Source: Methylotenera sp. (lineage in GTDB: Bacteria; Pseudomonadota; Gammaproteobacteria; Burkholderiales; Methylophilaceae). Taken from it: a stretch of DNA of 64,000 nt. The position numbers and the translations under genes are program-made. Under the pieces are notes generated by a model that did no database searches, was not told where the DNA came from, and saw only the letters and a program-made list of their open reading frames with translations. Where the stretch lies: NCBI GenBank assembly GCA_013141495.1, contig JABFQV010000013.1:1-64000 (forward strand), read 5' to 3'. Shown here one piece after another: positions 9,511-17,814 of the stretch; positions within the stretch are counted from its first letter, which is position 1, and the number at the start of each line of letters is the position of its first letter.

Positions 9511-10878
9511 ATGGCAAAGACTGAATTTTTAGTAAAGCTCTCGCAGCTTTTACCTAATGACCGGGTTTATACAGACCCGGTAGATTGCTATGCCTACGCT
9601 TACGATAACTCGCGTAATTATCATTCGCCGATAGCGGTTGCTTTCCCACTAAATATTGAAGAAGTACAAAGTGTCATTCAGCTTTGTAATGCTCACCAAG
9701 TGCCTGTGGTGCCGCGCGGGCGCGGTACAGGCACCGCGGGTGGTAGCGTGCCGGAGGTTGGTGGTGTGGCGCTCTCACTTGAGCGCATGAACAATATTCT
9801 TAGCATCGACCCTGACAATCGCATGGCGATTGTTGAGCCGGGAGTGTTGAATCAAGAGTTGCAAGATGCGATCAAGCCGGTTGGTTTCTTTTGGCCACCG
9901 GATCCGTCCAGCGCGGCTTATTGCAGCATTGGCGGCAACTTAGCCACTTGTGCCGCAGGCCCGCATGCGGTGAAGTATGGCGTGGCACGTGACCATATTC
10001 TAGGTTTAAAAGCGGTCACTGGCAGTGGCGATATTATCAAAACAGGCTGTTATACCAGCAAAGGTGTGGTGGGCTACGACTTAACCCGTTTGCTGGTGGG
10101 TTCTGAAGGAACACTGGCTGTGATATGTGAGGCAACGCTGAAGCTGACACCATTGCCGAAATTTACCGGCGGCATCACTGCCGAATTTGTAGATACGGCA
10201 AGCTGTGCAAAAGCCATCGCCGCGATTATGGCGCAGCCTTACACGCCGAGTGCTTTAGAATTTTTAGATAACGGTGCGCTTACGCTGATTCGTAGCCGGC
10301 ATGAGAACTTATTGCCCGAAAATGCCCGCGCCTATTTGATGATTGAGGTGGATGGCTCGCAGCAGGAAATTGCTGAAGCCACGACGGCTATTCTGCAAGC
10401 CTGCCAAGTGCATGGCTTGATTGAGGCAAAACCAGCGCATGATACGAAAGCGTTGTGGGCTGCACGTAAAGCGCTTTCACCATTATTGAAAGATATTGCA
10501 CCTAAAAAAATCAATGAAGATATCGCTGTGCCAGTATCTCATTTGCCCGAATTACTTACGGGTTTAGAGAGGTTGGCAGCACATTATCAAATTGCCAATG
10601 TGAATTTTGGCCACGCAGGCAACGGCAATATACATGTGAATTTGTTAGTTAACCCTGATAATACCAATGAAATGAAACGTGCTTACGAATGCCTGGATGA
10701 AGTATTTAGCCTAGTGTTGTCGTTGCAAGGCACGCTTTCTGGTGAGCATGGTGTGGGCATGGCCAAGCGTCCGTTTGTGCCGCGTGAAATTGATGCAACT
10801 ACCATTAAGCTAATGAAATCATTAAAGCTGACTTTTGACCCTAATAATATTTTGAACCCAGGCAAGTTGTTTCCTTAA
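9511..10878 (+). CDS. FAD-binding oxidase, GlcD / D-lactate dehydrogenase type
   Basis: 455 residues. The N-terminal half is a PCMH-type FAD domain (PRGRGTGTAGGSVP at about 70-83, DPSSAAYCSIGGNLA at about 130-144, GSEGTLAVICEATLKL). The C-terminal half has FGHAGNGNIHVNLL and SGEHGVGMAKRPF, typical of 2-hydroxyacid dehydrogenases such as glycolate oxidase GlcD and D-lactate dehydrogenase. The substrate cannot be read from sequence. It starts 23 bp after lpdA, so it is probably co-transcribed, which fits a D-lactate-to-pyruvate role but does not prove it. No GlcE/GlcF partners are nearby. Confidence 0.88.
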   Translation: MAKTEFLVKLSQLLPNDRVYTDPVDCYAYAYDNSRNYHSPIAVAFPLNIEEVQSVIQLCNAHQVPVVPRGRGTGTAGGSVPEVGGVALSLERMNNILSIDPDNRMAIVEPGVLNQELQDAIKPVGFFWPPDPSSAAYCSIGGNLATCAAGPHAVKYGVARDHILGLKAVTGSGDIIKTGCYTSKGVVGYDLTRLLVGSEGTLAVICEATLKLTPLPKFTGGITAEFVDTASCAKAIAAIMAQPYTPSALEFLDNGALTLIRSRHENLLPENARAYLMIEVDGSQQEIAEATTAILQACQVHGLIEAKPAHDTKALWAARKALSPLLKDIAPKKINEDIAVPVSHLPELLTGLERLAAHYQIANVNFGHAGNGNIHVNLLVNPDNTNEMKRAYECLDEVFSLVLSLQGTLSGEHGVGMAKRPFVPREIDATTIKLMKSLKLTFDPNNILNPGKLFP

Positions 10879-10892
10879 CCTTTAAAACACCA

Positions 10893-11564
10893 TTAGTGGC
10901 AGCTTACTTCTTCTAACTCCGCTCCAGGAAAATCGGGTTTTAATTTTTCAAGAGCAGCCACATCAGTTTCTGTCAGGTTGCTGAATAATAAGCTGGCATG
11001 GCCTTTACCTTGATTGCGTAATGCTTTTACGACATCTTTTACCCCTTTAGCTTTTAGCTCATTCAGTAGTTTGATGGCAAGCTGTTCATCTTCAAAAATG
11101 CCGAATGAAATCGCGTTTTTCCATTTCTTTTCTTGTACTACAAATAAATCTTCAACGCCGAGTGCTTTTAATTCAGCTGCTTTGGTTTGAGCCTCTTGCG
11201 TTGATTTAAGCGGCGGTTTATAAACCCAAAAACGCTTAGCCTGTTGTTGAGTTTGCTGTTTCAAAGTGGCTTGTAGTGCTAATTGTGAAATTGCATTTTG
11301 TGCGTTAGTGATATTTGTATCTGTAAAAATACCCCATTCAAAACATGATGTTGCAATCGGCGTTGCTTGTGTGGCAACCGGTGCGGCCGATACCGTTGAT
11401 TTTTTTGGTATGGACGCTATTTGAGCTTGCGATAGAATCTTGATTTTTTCAGGGTCTATTTCAGCTAATTTAGTTTGTGGCTTGCTTGGTAAAATAAACT
11501 CGGCATTAAAGTAAGCGAACAACCCTAGATTAAATAGTGCTAAAACCCAAAACAATTGCTTCAT
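10893..11564 (-). CDS. SPOR-domain protein
   Basis: 223 residues. An N-terminal hydrophobic segment (about 4-20) suggests an inner-membrane anchor. The region about 70-190 has SPOR-type repeats (FEWGIFTDTNITNAQNAI, KNAISFGIFEDEQLAIKLL). SPOR domains bind denuded glycan strands of peptidoglycan, often at the division site. Its start overlaps the coaX stop by 4 bp, so the two are translationally coupled, a pairing common in betaproteobacteria. Confidence 0.75.
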   Translation of the reverse strand: MKQLFWVLALFNLGLFAYFNAEFILPSKPQTKLAEIDPEKIKILSQAQIASIPKKSTVSAAPVATQATPIATSCFEWGIFTDTNITNAQNAISQLALQATLKQQTQQQAKRFWVYKPPLKSTQEAQTKAAELKALGVEDLFVVQEKKWKNAISFGIFEDEQLAIKLLNELKAKGVKDVVKALRNQGKGHASLLFSNLTETDVAALEKLKPDFPGAELEEVSCH

Positions 11565-12388
11565 TGCGCATCACTTTTCATGGAATTTTCGTTTAATGTG
11601 GAAGTTGCCAGTAAATACAGGCCCTGACAAACCAAATTATCAACGATTATGGTTTGGTTTGTCACGTGGCGTGTAAGCATTTCATTGATGACCATTGCAT
11701 TGCCGCCACTGATAATAATGCAAGGGGCTTGCTGGCTATGTTGTGTGAGTGCATCAAGCATTTGCCTGATTGCGCCCACAATTGCATGTAATGCGCCATT
11801 ATAGATAGCATCAGCCGTGTTTTTAGCAAAAATATCCTCTAGTTTTTGGGCTGCCGTTGCTAGTGCCTGTGTTTGTGATGCAGCAATTTTTGGTAATTGA
11901 GCGGTTGCAAGCCCAAGACTTTGTTGCATTAAAGTAAGCCCTGGCAAAATCAAGCCACCCATAAATTCACCATATTGCTTGTGATTGATTTTACAGCTAT
12001 TCAGCGCATCAATCGTCACGGCGGTGCCTGCATTGACCACTATGCACGTCGCATGTTTTATATTCCATGCCGCAACTAACGCAGCCCAGCGGTCGGCACC
12101 TAAAGTTTCTGGTTTTATATAAAGGTTAATGACATGGCAGGCTTGTGGAACAGCTTTCACCCAGTGAATAGGTAAGTGATAAGGCGATAATTTTTCTGCA
12201 AGATTTGTTGCATGCTGTTCACCAGCCACATTGGAAATCGCAATATGGTCGTAGCCAAAAAGTGCAGGTGAAAGATCAGCAGAATCAATTCCACTATTTA
12301 AGCACACGTCATGCTGAGTTATTTCACCAAGCGCGTTAAATATTGCCCACTTGGTTCTGGTGTTTCCTGCATCTATAGTTAACAGCAT
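11561..12388 (-). CDS. coaX: Type III pantothenate kinase
   Basis: 275 residues from the ATG at 12388. GGAG five bases upstream supports this start over the one seven codons earlier. Phosphate-binding motif TIDAGNTRTKW lies at 4-14, GADRWAALVAAW and NAGTAVTID follow, and ISGGNA is near the C-terminus. It phosphorylates pantothenate, the first step of CoA synthesis, and needs a monovalent cation. In related genomes it usually follows birA directly; here a receptor gene on the other strand separates them. Confidence 0.95.
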   Translation of the reverse strand: MLLTIDAGNTRTKWAIFNALGEITQHDVCLNSGIDSADLSPALFGYDHIAISNVAGEQHATNLAEKLSPYHLPIHWVKAVPQACHVINLYIKPETLGADRWAALVAAWNIKHATCIVVNAGTAVTIDALNSCKINHKQYGEFMGGLILPGLTLMQQSLGLATAQLPKIAASQTQALATAAQKLEDIFAKNTADAIYNGALHAIVGAIRQMLDALTQHSQQAPCIIISGGNAMVINEMLTRHVTNQTIIVDNLVCQGLYLLATSTLNENSMKSDAQ

Positions 12389-12437
12389 GCTTCTCCAGTA
12401 CTGCGACAATTCGTCACATTTTTAATCATCTGCTCAA

Positions 12438-12491
12438 CGCGTATAATGCGCAGTAAATTTACAATAATTTACATTTGGCAGGGGTATCGTG
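12438..12491 (+). promoter_or_regulatory. Possible promoter and ribosome binding site of the TonB receptor
   Basis: TATAAT at 12442-12447 is a perfect -10 box but the -35 region is weak, so activation by a regulator is possible. AGGGG at 12480-12484 lies seven bases before the ATG at 12492. Only 100 bp separate the coaX and receptor starts, so the coaX promoter overlaps this region. Confidence 0.4.
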
Positions 12492-14705
12492 ATGCAGCAT
12501 TTTAAGTTAAAAAATCAATCTGCAATTTCAAAAATCTTATCAACGAGCATTTTAGCACCATGCTTGTTTGGTGTGTTTTCACAAAATGTACAGGCAGAAC
12601 AATTGGATTTGCCGAGCATTGAAATCCGTGCCGTGGAAATTGATGATGAAAATAAATCTTCACTCAATACCAGTGACACAGCAAGCCTGTTGAGTGATGA
12701 GCCGGGCATTAGCCTTTACCGCGCTGGTGGTGTTTCAAGTTTGCCAGTGATACACGGTTTGGCAGATGACCGCGTACGGGTTAAGGTGGATGGCATGGAT
12801 TTGATTTCCAGCTGTGCCAATCATATGAATCCGCCTTTGTCATATATCGATCCTACTAACGTCAGAAATATACAAGTATTTGCGGGAATCTCACCTGTTA
12901 GTTTAGGCGGTGACAGTATTGCGGGCACTATTTTAGTAAATTCTGCTACACCTGAATTTGCAAAAAATGGGGATGAATTGTTGGTTAAAGCTACATTTGG
13001 CACGTTCTACCGTAGCAACAATGATGCACGTGGTGTGAACTTGTCTGCCAGTGTCGCCAATGAAAATGTTTATATGCGCTATACCGGCTCAACGGTTGAA
13101 GCGAACAATTACAATGCAGGGGGTCATTTCAAGTCAGCACTATCAACTGCTGTTAGAAGTTGGTTAAAAGATGGCAGTGAAGTTGGCTCTACCGCTTACA
13201 AAGCGCGCAACCATGCGTTGGCTTTTGGTGTGCAGCATGAGAATCACTTGGTGGAATTCAAGCTGGGAATACAGGACATTCCTTACCAGGGTTTTGTGAA
13301 CCAGCGTATGGATATGACCGGTAACGATGCCGAGCAATATAACCTGAGCTACAAAGGTAAATATGGCTGGGGTGCTTTGGAGGCGCGTGCTTACCATGAA
13401 AGAACACGTCATAGCATGCAGTTTGGCGATGATAAGCAGTATTGGTATGGTAATGCGCCGGGTATGCCTATGGATACAGAGGGTAAAACCACGGGTGTAA
13501 ATTTAAAAGGAGATATCAATCTCTCAGAGCGTGATACTTTGCGTGTTGGCGGAGAATATCAGCGCTATCGCTTGGATGATTATTGGATGGCTTCAGGTAC
13601 CGGCATGATGATGGCGCCGAATACTTTTTGGAACATCAATAATGGTGAGCGTGATAAATATGATGTTTTTGCTGAGTGGGATGCAAAATGGAACGCGCAG
13701 TGGTTCTCTCAACTAGGTTTGCGTAGCAGTACCGTGAAAATGGATGCTGGGAATGTGCAAGGATATAGCTCAATGTATAGTGCTGCTGCAACTGTTTTCA
13801 ATTCTGCAGACCGTTCAAATACTGACAATAATATTGATGTCACTGCTTTGGCTCGATTTACACCAGATGCAGAAAAAACCTTTGAAGCTGGCTATGCTAT
13901 GAAAACGCGTTCACCGAATGTGTATGAGCGATTTGCTTGGTCAAATAGCAATACTATGGTCATGAACATGAATAACCTGTATGGCGATGGTAATGGCTAT
14001 GTTGGTAATTTGAATTTAAAACCAGAAACTGCTCATAAATTAAGCGCTTCAGGCAATTGGCATGATGCTGCGAAGCAGCATTGGCATTTAAATGTAACGC
14101 CGCATTTTACTTATGTGAATGATTATATAGATGCAGTGGCTTGCACTGAGGTGGGGAAGATATGTCCAAGTCGTGCAGATATGATGGGCAACACAGATGG
14201 TTTTGTGAATCTAAGTTTAGACAACCAATCTGCAAGAATCTATGGTGTGGATGTGTCAGGGAAAATGCTTTTGGCGCAGAACACTGGCATGGGTAGGTTT
14301 GATGCAAAAGGGGCTTTAAGTTATCTGCGTGGTAAGAACAATCAGTCAGGAGATGATTTGTATAACATCATGCCGCTCAATGCAACGTTGGCTTTAGAGC
14401 ATCATTTTGGTGGTTGGTCTAATACGCTTCAAGCGAAACTGGTGGATAGCAAAGATAATGTGCAGGCAATACGCAAGGAAGTAAAAACTGCAGGATTTAC
14501 ATTGCTTAATTTTTATACCAGCTATGATTGGAAAAATGCACGTCTAGATTTGGGTGTCGAGAATATTTTCGACAAACACTACTATGACCCGTTAGGTGGT
14601 GCATATCTCGGTCAGGGCGCAACCATGGGCACAAGTGTGTTGCATGGTACACAGGTGCCAGGTATGGGGCGCTCTGTGAATGTTGGTTTAACCCTTAAAT
14701 ATTAA
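12492..14705 (+). CDS. TonB-dependent outer membrane receptor, probable copper (OprC/NosA-like)
   Basis: 737 residues from the ATG at 12492, chosen over the adjacent GTG for spacing to AGGGG. A signal peptide ends near VQA (about 35). The plug domain spans about 55-160 and the rest is a beta barrel ending in an aromatic-rich strand (SVNVGLTLKY). Two features match the copper receptor OprC of Pseudomonas: C108-x3-M112 in SSCANHMNPP and H307-x-M309 in RTRHSMQFG. In OprC these four residues (CxxxM and HxM) bind copper. Substrate is therefore inferred as copper; other metals or siderophores are not excluded. It interrupts the coaX-birA neighbourhood on the opposite strand. Confidence 0.9.
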   Translation: MQHFKLKNQSAISKILSTSILAPCLFGVFSQNVQAEQLDLPSIEIRAVEIDDENKSSLNTSDTASLLSDEPGISLYRAGGVSSLPVIHGLADDRVRVKVDGMDLISSCANHMNPPLSYIDPTNVRNIQVFAGISPVSLGGDSIAGTILVNSATPEFAKNGDELLVKATFGTFYRSNNDARGVNLSASVANENVYMRYTGSTVEANNYNAGGHFKSALSTAVRSWLKDGSEVGSTAYKARNHALAFGVQHENHLVEFKLGIQDIPYQGFVNQRMDMTGNDAEQYNLSYKGKYGWGALEARAYHERTRHSMQFGDDKQYWYGNAPGMPMDTEGKTTGVNLKGDINLSERDTLRVGGEYQRYRLDDYWMASGTGMMMAPNTFWNINNGERDKYDVFAEWDAKWNAQWFSQLGLRSSTVKMDAGNVQGYSSMYSAAATVFNSADRSNTDNNIDVTALARFTPDAEKTFEAGYAMKTRSPNVYERFAWSNSNTMVMNMNNLYGDGNGYVGNLNLKPETAHKLSASGNWHDAAKQHWHLNVTPHFTYVNDYIDAVACTEVGKICPSRADMMGNTDGFVNLSLDNQSARIYGVDVSGKMLLAQNTGMGRFDAKGALSYLRGKNNQSGDDLYNIMPLNATLALEHHFGGWSNTLQAKLVDSKDNVQAIRKEVKTAGFTLLNFYTSYDWKNARLDLGVENIFDKHYYDPLGGAYLGQGATMGTSVLHGTQVPGMGRSVNVGLTLKY

Positions 14706-14714
14706 AGCGTTTTA

Positions 14715-14744
14715 AGCCTGTGCGGTTTAAGTACCGCGCAGGCT
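14715..14744. terminator. Hairpin between convergent receptor gene and birA
   Basis: A 12-bp stem with one G-T pair (AGCCTGTGCGGT and ACCGCGCAGGCT) around a six-base loop. It covers the birA stop codon. T-runs on both sides are short, so it is a possible bidirectional terminator rather than a strong one. Confidence 0.5.
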
Positions 14745-15701
14745 GATTTCACCAGAGATAAATTTTTGTAGGCCAGTTTCAGTTTCCACAAGCAAGGTGC
14801 CATCTTCCGTAATACCTTGCACAATGCCGTGTATTTCTCGACCATCTGGCATCAGCATGCGCACTTGCTGTAAATGATAGGCATGATGCTTTGTCCATTC
14901 ATCACTCAGATTCATGAGTCCATTTTGTTCAAACTCTTTCAGGACAATTGCCAGTTGTACAAGTAATGTACTGAGTAGAATGTTGGGGTCAATTGGTTGT
15001 GCCGATACGCTGGCTAAATCAGTTGCTGGCTGCTCAATCTGCTTCTTGATGTAGTCAGGCAGGCGCAGGTTGATGCCAATGCCGATGACCGCAGTGCTGG
15101 GGCCATCCATATCACCTTGTACTTCTATCAGGATACCTGCCAGCTTTTCACGGTTAATCAAAATATCGTTAGGCCATTTGAGCTGCGCCTGCTGAATGCC
15201 TAACGTGTGTAAAGCGCGTATCAAAGCGACACCAATTGCCAAACTTAAGCCAGATAATGTAGCGGCACCGCATTGAAAGCGCCATAGCAATGAAAACGTT
15301 AAACTTGCTCCTAATCCGGCCTGCCATGTGCGACCACGTCTGCCACGACCTTGCGTTTGTAAGTTAGCCGCTACGCACGTTGCATGATTTGACTCGCCAT
15401 TTGCCTTACGCATCAGGTAGGTATTGGTAGATTCGATATGGTCGTGAATTTCAAGCTTAAACGTATGACCAAGTGCCTTGAGTGCATTCAGTACAGTCTG
15501 CTCTTCAAGAAAAGTCAGCGCATGAGGGAGTTTATAGCCACGACCGCGTACCGAGAATACCTCGACTCCAAGCTGTTCTGCATGTTGCAAAGCGTTCCAG
15601 ACCGATGCACGCGAGACATTGAAATGATGCGCGATGGCTTCACCGGAATGGAACTTGCCATCGGCAAGTAATTTGAGAATTGGAAAGGTAAGTGTATTCA
15701 T
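14727..15701 (-). CDS. birA: Biotin-protein ligase / biotin operon repressor
   Basis: 324 residues. The N-terminal winged helix (about 1-62, GEAIAHHFNVSRASVWNAL) is the DNA-binding domain of the bifunctional form. The ligase core has the biotinyl-AMP loop GRGRRGRTW, LKWPNDILI and KLAGILIEV. It activates biotin to biotinyl-5'-AMP, loads it on carboxyl carrier protein, and may repress biotin genes. No biotin synthesis gene or obvious operator is present in the window. Confidence 0.95.
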   Translation of the reverse strand: MNTLTFPILKLLADGKFHSGEAIAHHFNVSRASVWNALQHAEQLGVEVFSVRGRGYKLPHALTFLEEQTVLNALKALGHTFKLEIHDHIESTNTYLMRKANGESNHATCVAANLQTQGRGRRGRTWQAGLGASLTFSLLWRFQCGAATLSGLSLAIGVALIRALHTLGIQQAQLKWPNDILINREKLAGILIEVQGDMDGPSTAVIGIGINLRLPDYIKKQIEQPATDLASVSAQPIDPNILLSTLLVQLAIVLKEFEQNGLMNLSDEWTKHHAYHLQQVRMLMPDGREIHGIVQGITEDGTLLVETETGLQKFISGEISLRGT

Positions 15702-16261
15702 AGATGATGCAAGTTTACCACGAGGGTTTATTGCGTTTGTTTTTGTAAAGAATTGTTAACTATAGTTTTAAGTGCGGGTAATTAAAGTAGCATCATGCGA
15801 ATAAAGTGATGTAATAAGCTGAGGTGCAAATAATTTAATTATCTATACCAATCAAACAGTTAGCATGCAAGTTTGTTTGCTGTCGTTATCTGGCTACATT
15901 GTTGTCAGTATTTATCATGCTTAATACAACTTAACATTAGTAACTTATTGAAAATTAATAACATAATAAATGTTGGCTCAGGATTTGCTTTTTAATTGAT
16001 TGGTAAAGTGATTCATAGCGTGTTGTGTGTAGCGAAATTTAACAATAACGGCAATCTAGGGCAGTTAAAGGAAAGCCTAGTTGTTGGATATTCTGGACGA
16101 AAGGCGCGGAGTTGGCGGAGATGAGGTCGCGATGCTGGCGTAGCATGCTGATAAATTGCAGCGAGCTCAGGTATCGCTGGACTGGTACTCAATAATCCAG
16201 CAGCCTCTGCAGTAAATAATGAAATTATTACATGTGATTTATTTAACTGTGAAGGTGCAAC
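15702..16261. other. 560-bp non-coding region
   Basis: AT-rich and without a convincing gene. It must contain the birA promoter. The only structure seen is a short minus-strand open frame at 16039-16188 (separate entry). AAGG at 16252-16255 is a good ribosome binding site for the ATG at 16262. No IS inverted repeat or tRNA was seen. Confidence 0.5.
16039..16188 (-). pseudogene. Possible C-terminal gene fragment, unidentified
   Basis: A 49-codon open frame without a proper start, ending with TAA. The peptide reads like real protein (LRQHRDLISANSAPFVQNIQ, then a tail ending DCRYC). Upstream the same frame is stopped by TGA at 16189-16191. I do not recognise the family. It may be the tail of a gene deleted when this region was rearranged, or chance. 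Confidence 0.25.
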
Positions 16262-17590
16262 ATGGCAACATCAGGTGAAAGTGAAGCTAAATTAGCAAGA
16301 GATGCACAGTTTGAACGGTTTGATGGCAATTACCCTGTGGGAGGCGCTTATTGTCAAATCAGTATATTTTGCTGGCAGCGCAATTAACGCAGGCTTAATT
16401 AAGCCTACAGACGAGGTCGTAGCGCTTGCCCAAAAACTGATGGAATCGGCTCATCCGTTAGAAGATGCACAGAAAATGGCAAGGTCTGCTGGCGCTTATA
16501 TCGACAAAGTCATGCAACCTGGTGACCAACGTTTGGCAAACAGGGATCCTCTTGGGCATATTGCAGAAAAGGTGGCGCAAGAACGTGCCGAGTTTGAAAA
16601 GTCCGCAACTTTGGATCGGTATGTACAACTTGGTGCGGTGGCAGGTGTTGCTGTTGGTGGTGTTATAGATCCAACTCACGGTGGCGCTAAAACGGCTAAA
16701 GTGCTCACTGCTTTAGACGAAGTATCTGACCTCTCTCGTGGTGCCGTATATACAACAGAAATGGTAAATGAGGCATTGGTAGCAGCAACTGCGGCAAAGT
16801 CTGCAAAAGAGCAAATCCAGCATGCGTACCAAGACGCACTTAAGCGTGAAAATGTTTTTAAAGAAGCGCTTGATCGTGCTGATAACACGCATATGGATAT
16901 GAATCTTGGGGTAACCATTGCGCAGCGAAAGCATTTTGAAGACTGGAATAGAGATCAGGTAGGAGCGCGTGCCGAATTTTATTCTAAATTAATTCAGGAG
17001 CGTCCTGATATAGCACTGGCGATGCAGAAACAAGACCCTTCCATGCAAGGCATTAAGCAGTTAATCACTAGTACTGAGAATGACCATTTGATTGGTATTC
17101 AGCAATACTCTGGTTATAAAGAGGCTGGAGTGGTGCGTGGTCATTCAGAACTGGAAAGGCAGGCAAAAGAATGGGGATTTGAGTGGAAAAAAGTAACGGG
17201 ATAGCAGACGAATTAAGAGGTGGCGATCTTGCGCTAAACAAGCCATATTTTGAAGCTAAAAAATCAGTGGAAGCCGCTGTTAAGCTTGATCAAGAGCTAC
17301 ACGCAGATGCCACATGCGATTGCTAGACCGGAATCGCCCTATGGATCCTAAATTAGAGGCAAAAGTATCGCAGTTGCTTCATGTTAAATTGGAGGGGCCG
17401 ACCTTATCTGCAGAGGGGCGACAGGCTTTACCGCTGGAGTTGCGTCATCTACCAGTGAAAGAGATAGAAAAGCTACAAGAGCAAACTGCTTATTTAGTAC
17501 CTGAAAATCTTCGTTTTAAATCAAGTAAACAACACAATAGATTCATCTGCAACAGTTGTACATGATGCCGGACCCAACCATGAGAGGTAA
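16262..17590 (+). pseudogene. Multiply frameshifted gene, unknown function
   Basis: A good start (AAGG, ATG at 16262) opens a frame reading MATSGESEAKLARDAQFERF that stops after 41 codons. Coding continues in the next frame over 16302-17204 (300 residues: helical, charged, with a glycine/alanine-rich hydrophobic stretch AVAGVAVGGVIDP). It resumes in the first frame from 17183 (KSNGIADELRGGDLALNKPY) to 17326, then in a third frame from about 17314 (DPKLEAKVSQLLHVKLEGP) to 17565, and may end in the first frame with DSSATVVHDAGPNHER before TAA at 17588. Each piece looks like protein and they abut, which suggests one original gene of about 430 residues. Alternatively the 16302-17204 frame is itself an intact gene. 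I do not recognise the family. Confidence 0.55.
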
Positions 17591-17814
17591 CCATTTAGAG
17601 ACTCGTGTTTAGTCGAGACAGCTTTTATCGCTTTAAATAATTTTAAGATATAAGGCGGAGAAGTCGCTTTGGTGGAAATTAACCGTCGAATCGACTGCTA
17701 TTTGCCAGTATTTTTATATCGTGAGCTTAAGTTGCGATGAAAATAAACATGCAAGCATGGAACCTAATAAGCTGGTGTAAAATAACGGCAACTTAAAAAA
17801 TCTTATTTGTTGCC
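17591..17814. other. Upstream region of glnS
   Basis: 224 bp between the decayed gene and glnS. A short imperfect hairpin (GAGACTCGTG...) is seen near 17597-17622, but it has no T-run. A TAAAAT box near 17777 could serve as -10 for glnS. No strong ribosome binding site precedes the glnS ATG. Confidence 0.3.

Noticed and set aside
15702-16038. Possible small RNA or origin in the AT-rich region after birA
   Set aside because: No DnaA-box cluster, stable hairpin with T-run, or promoter could be supported.
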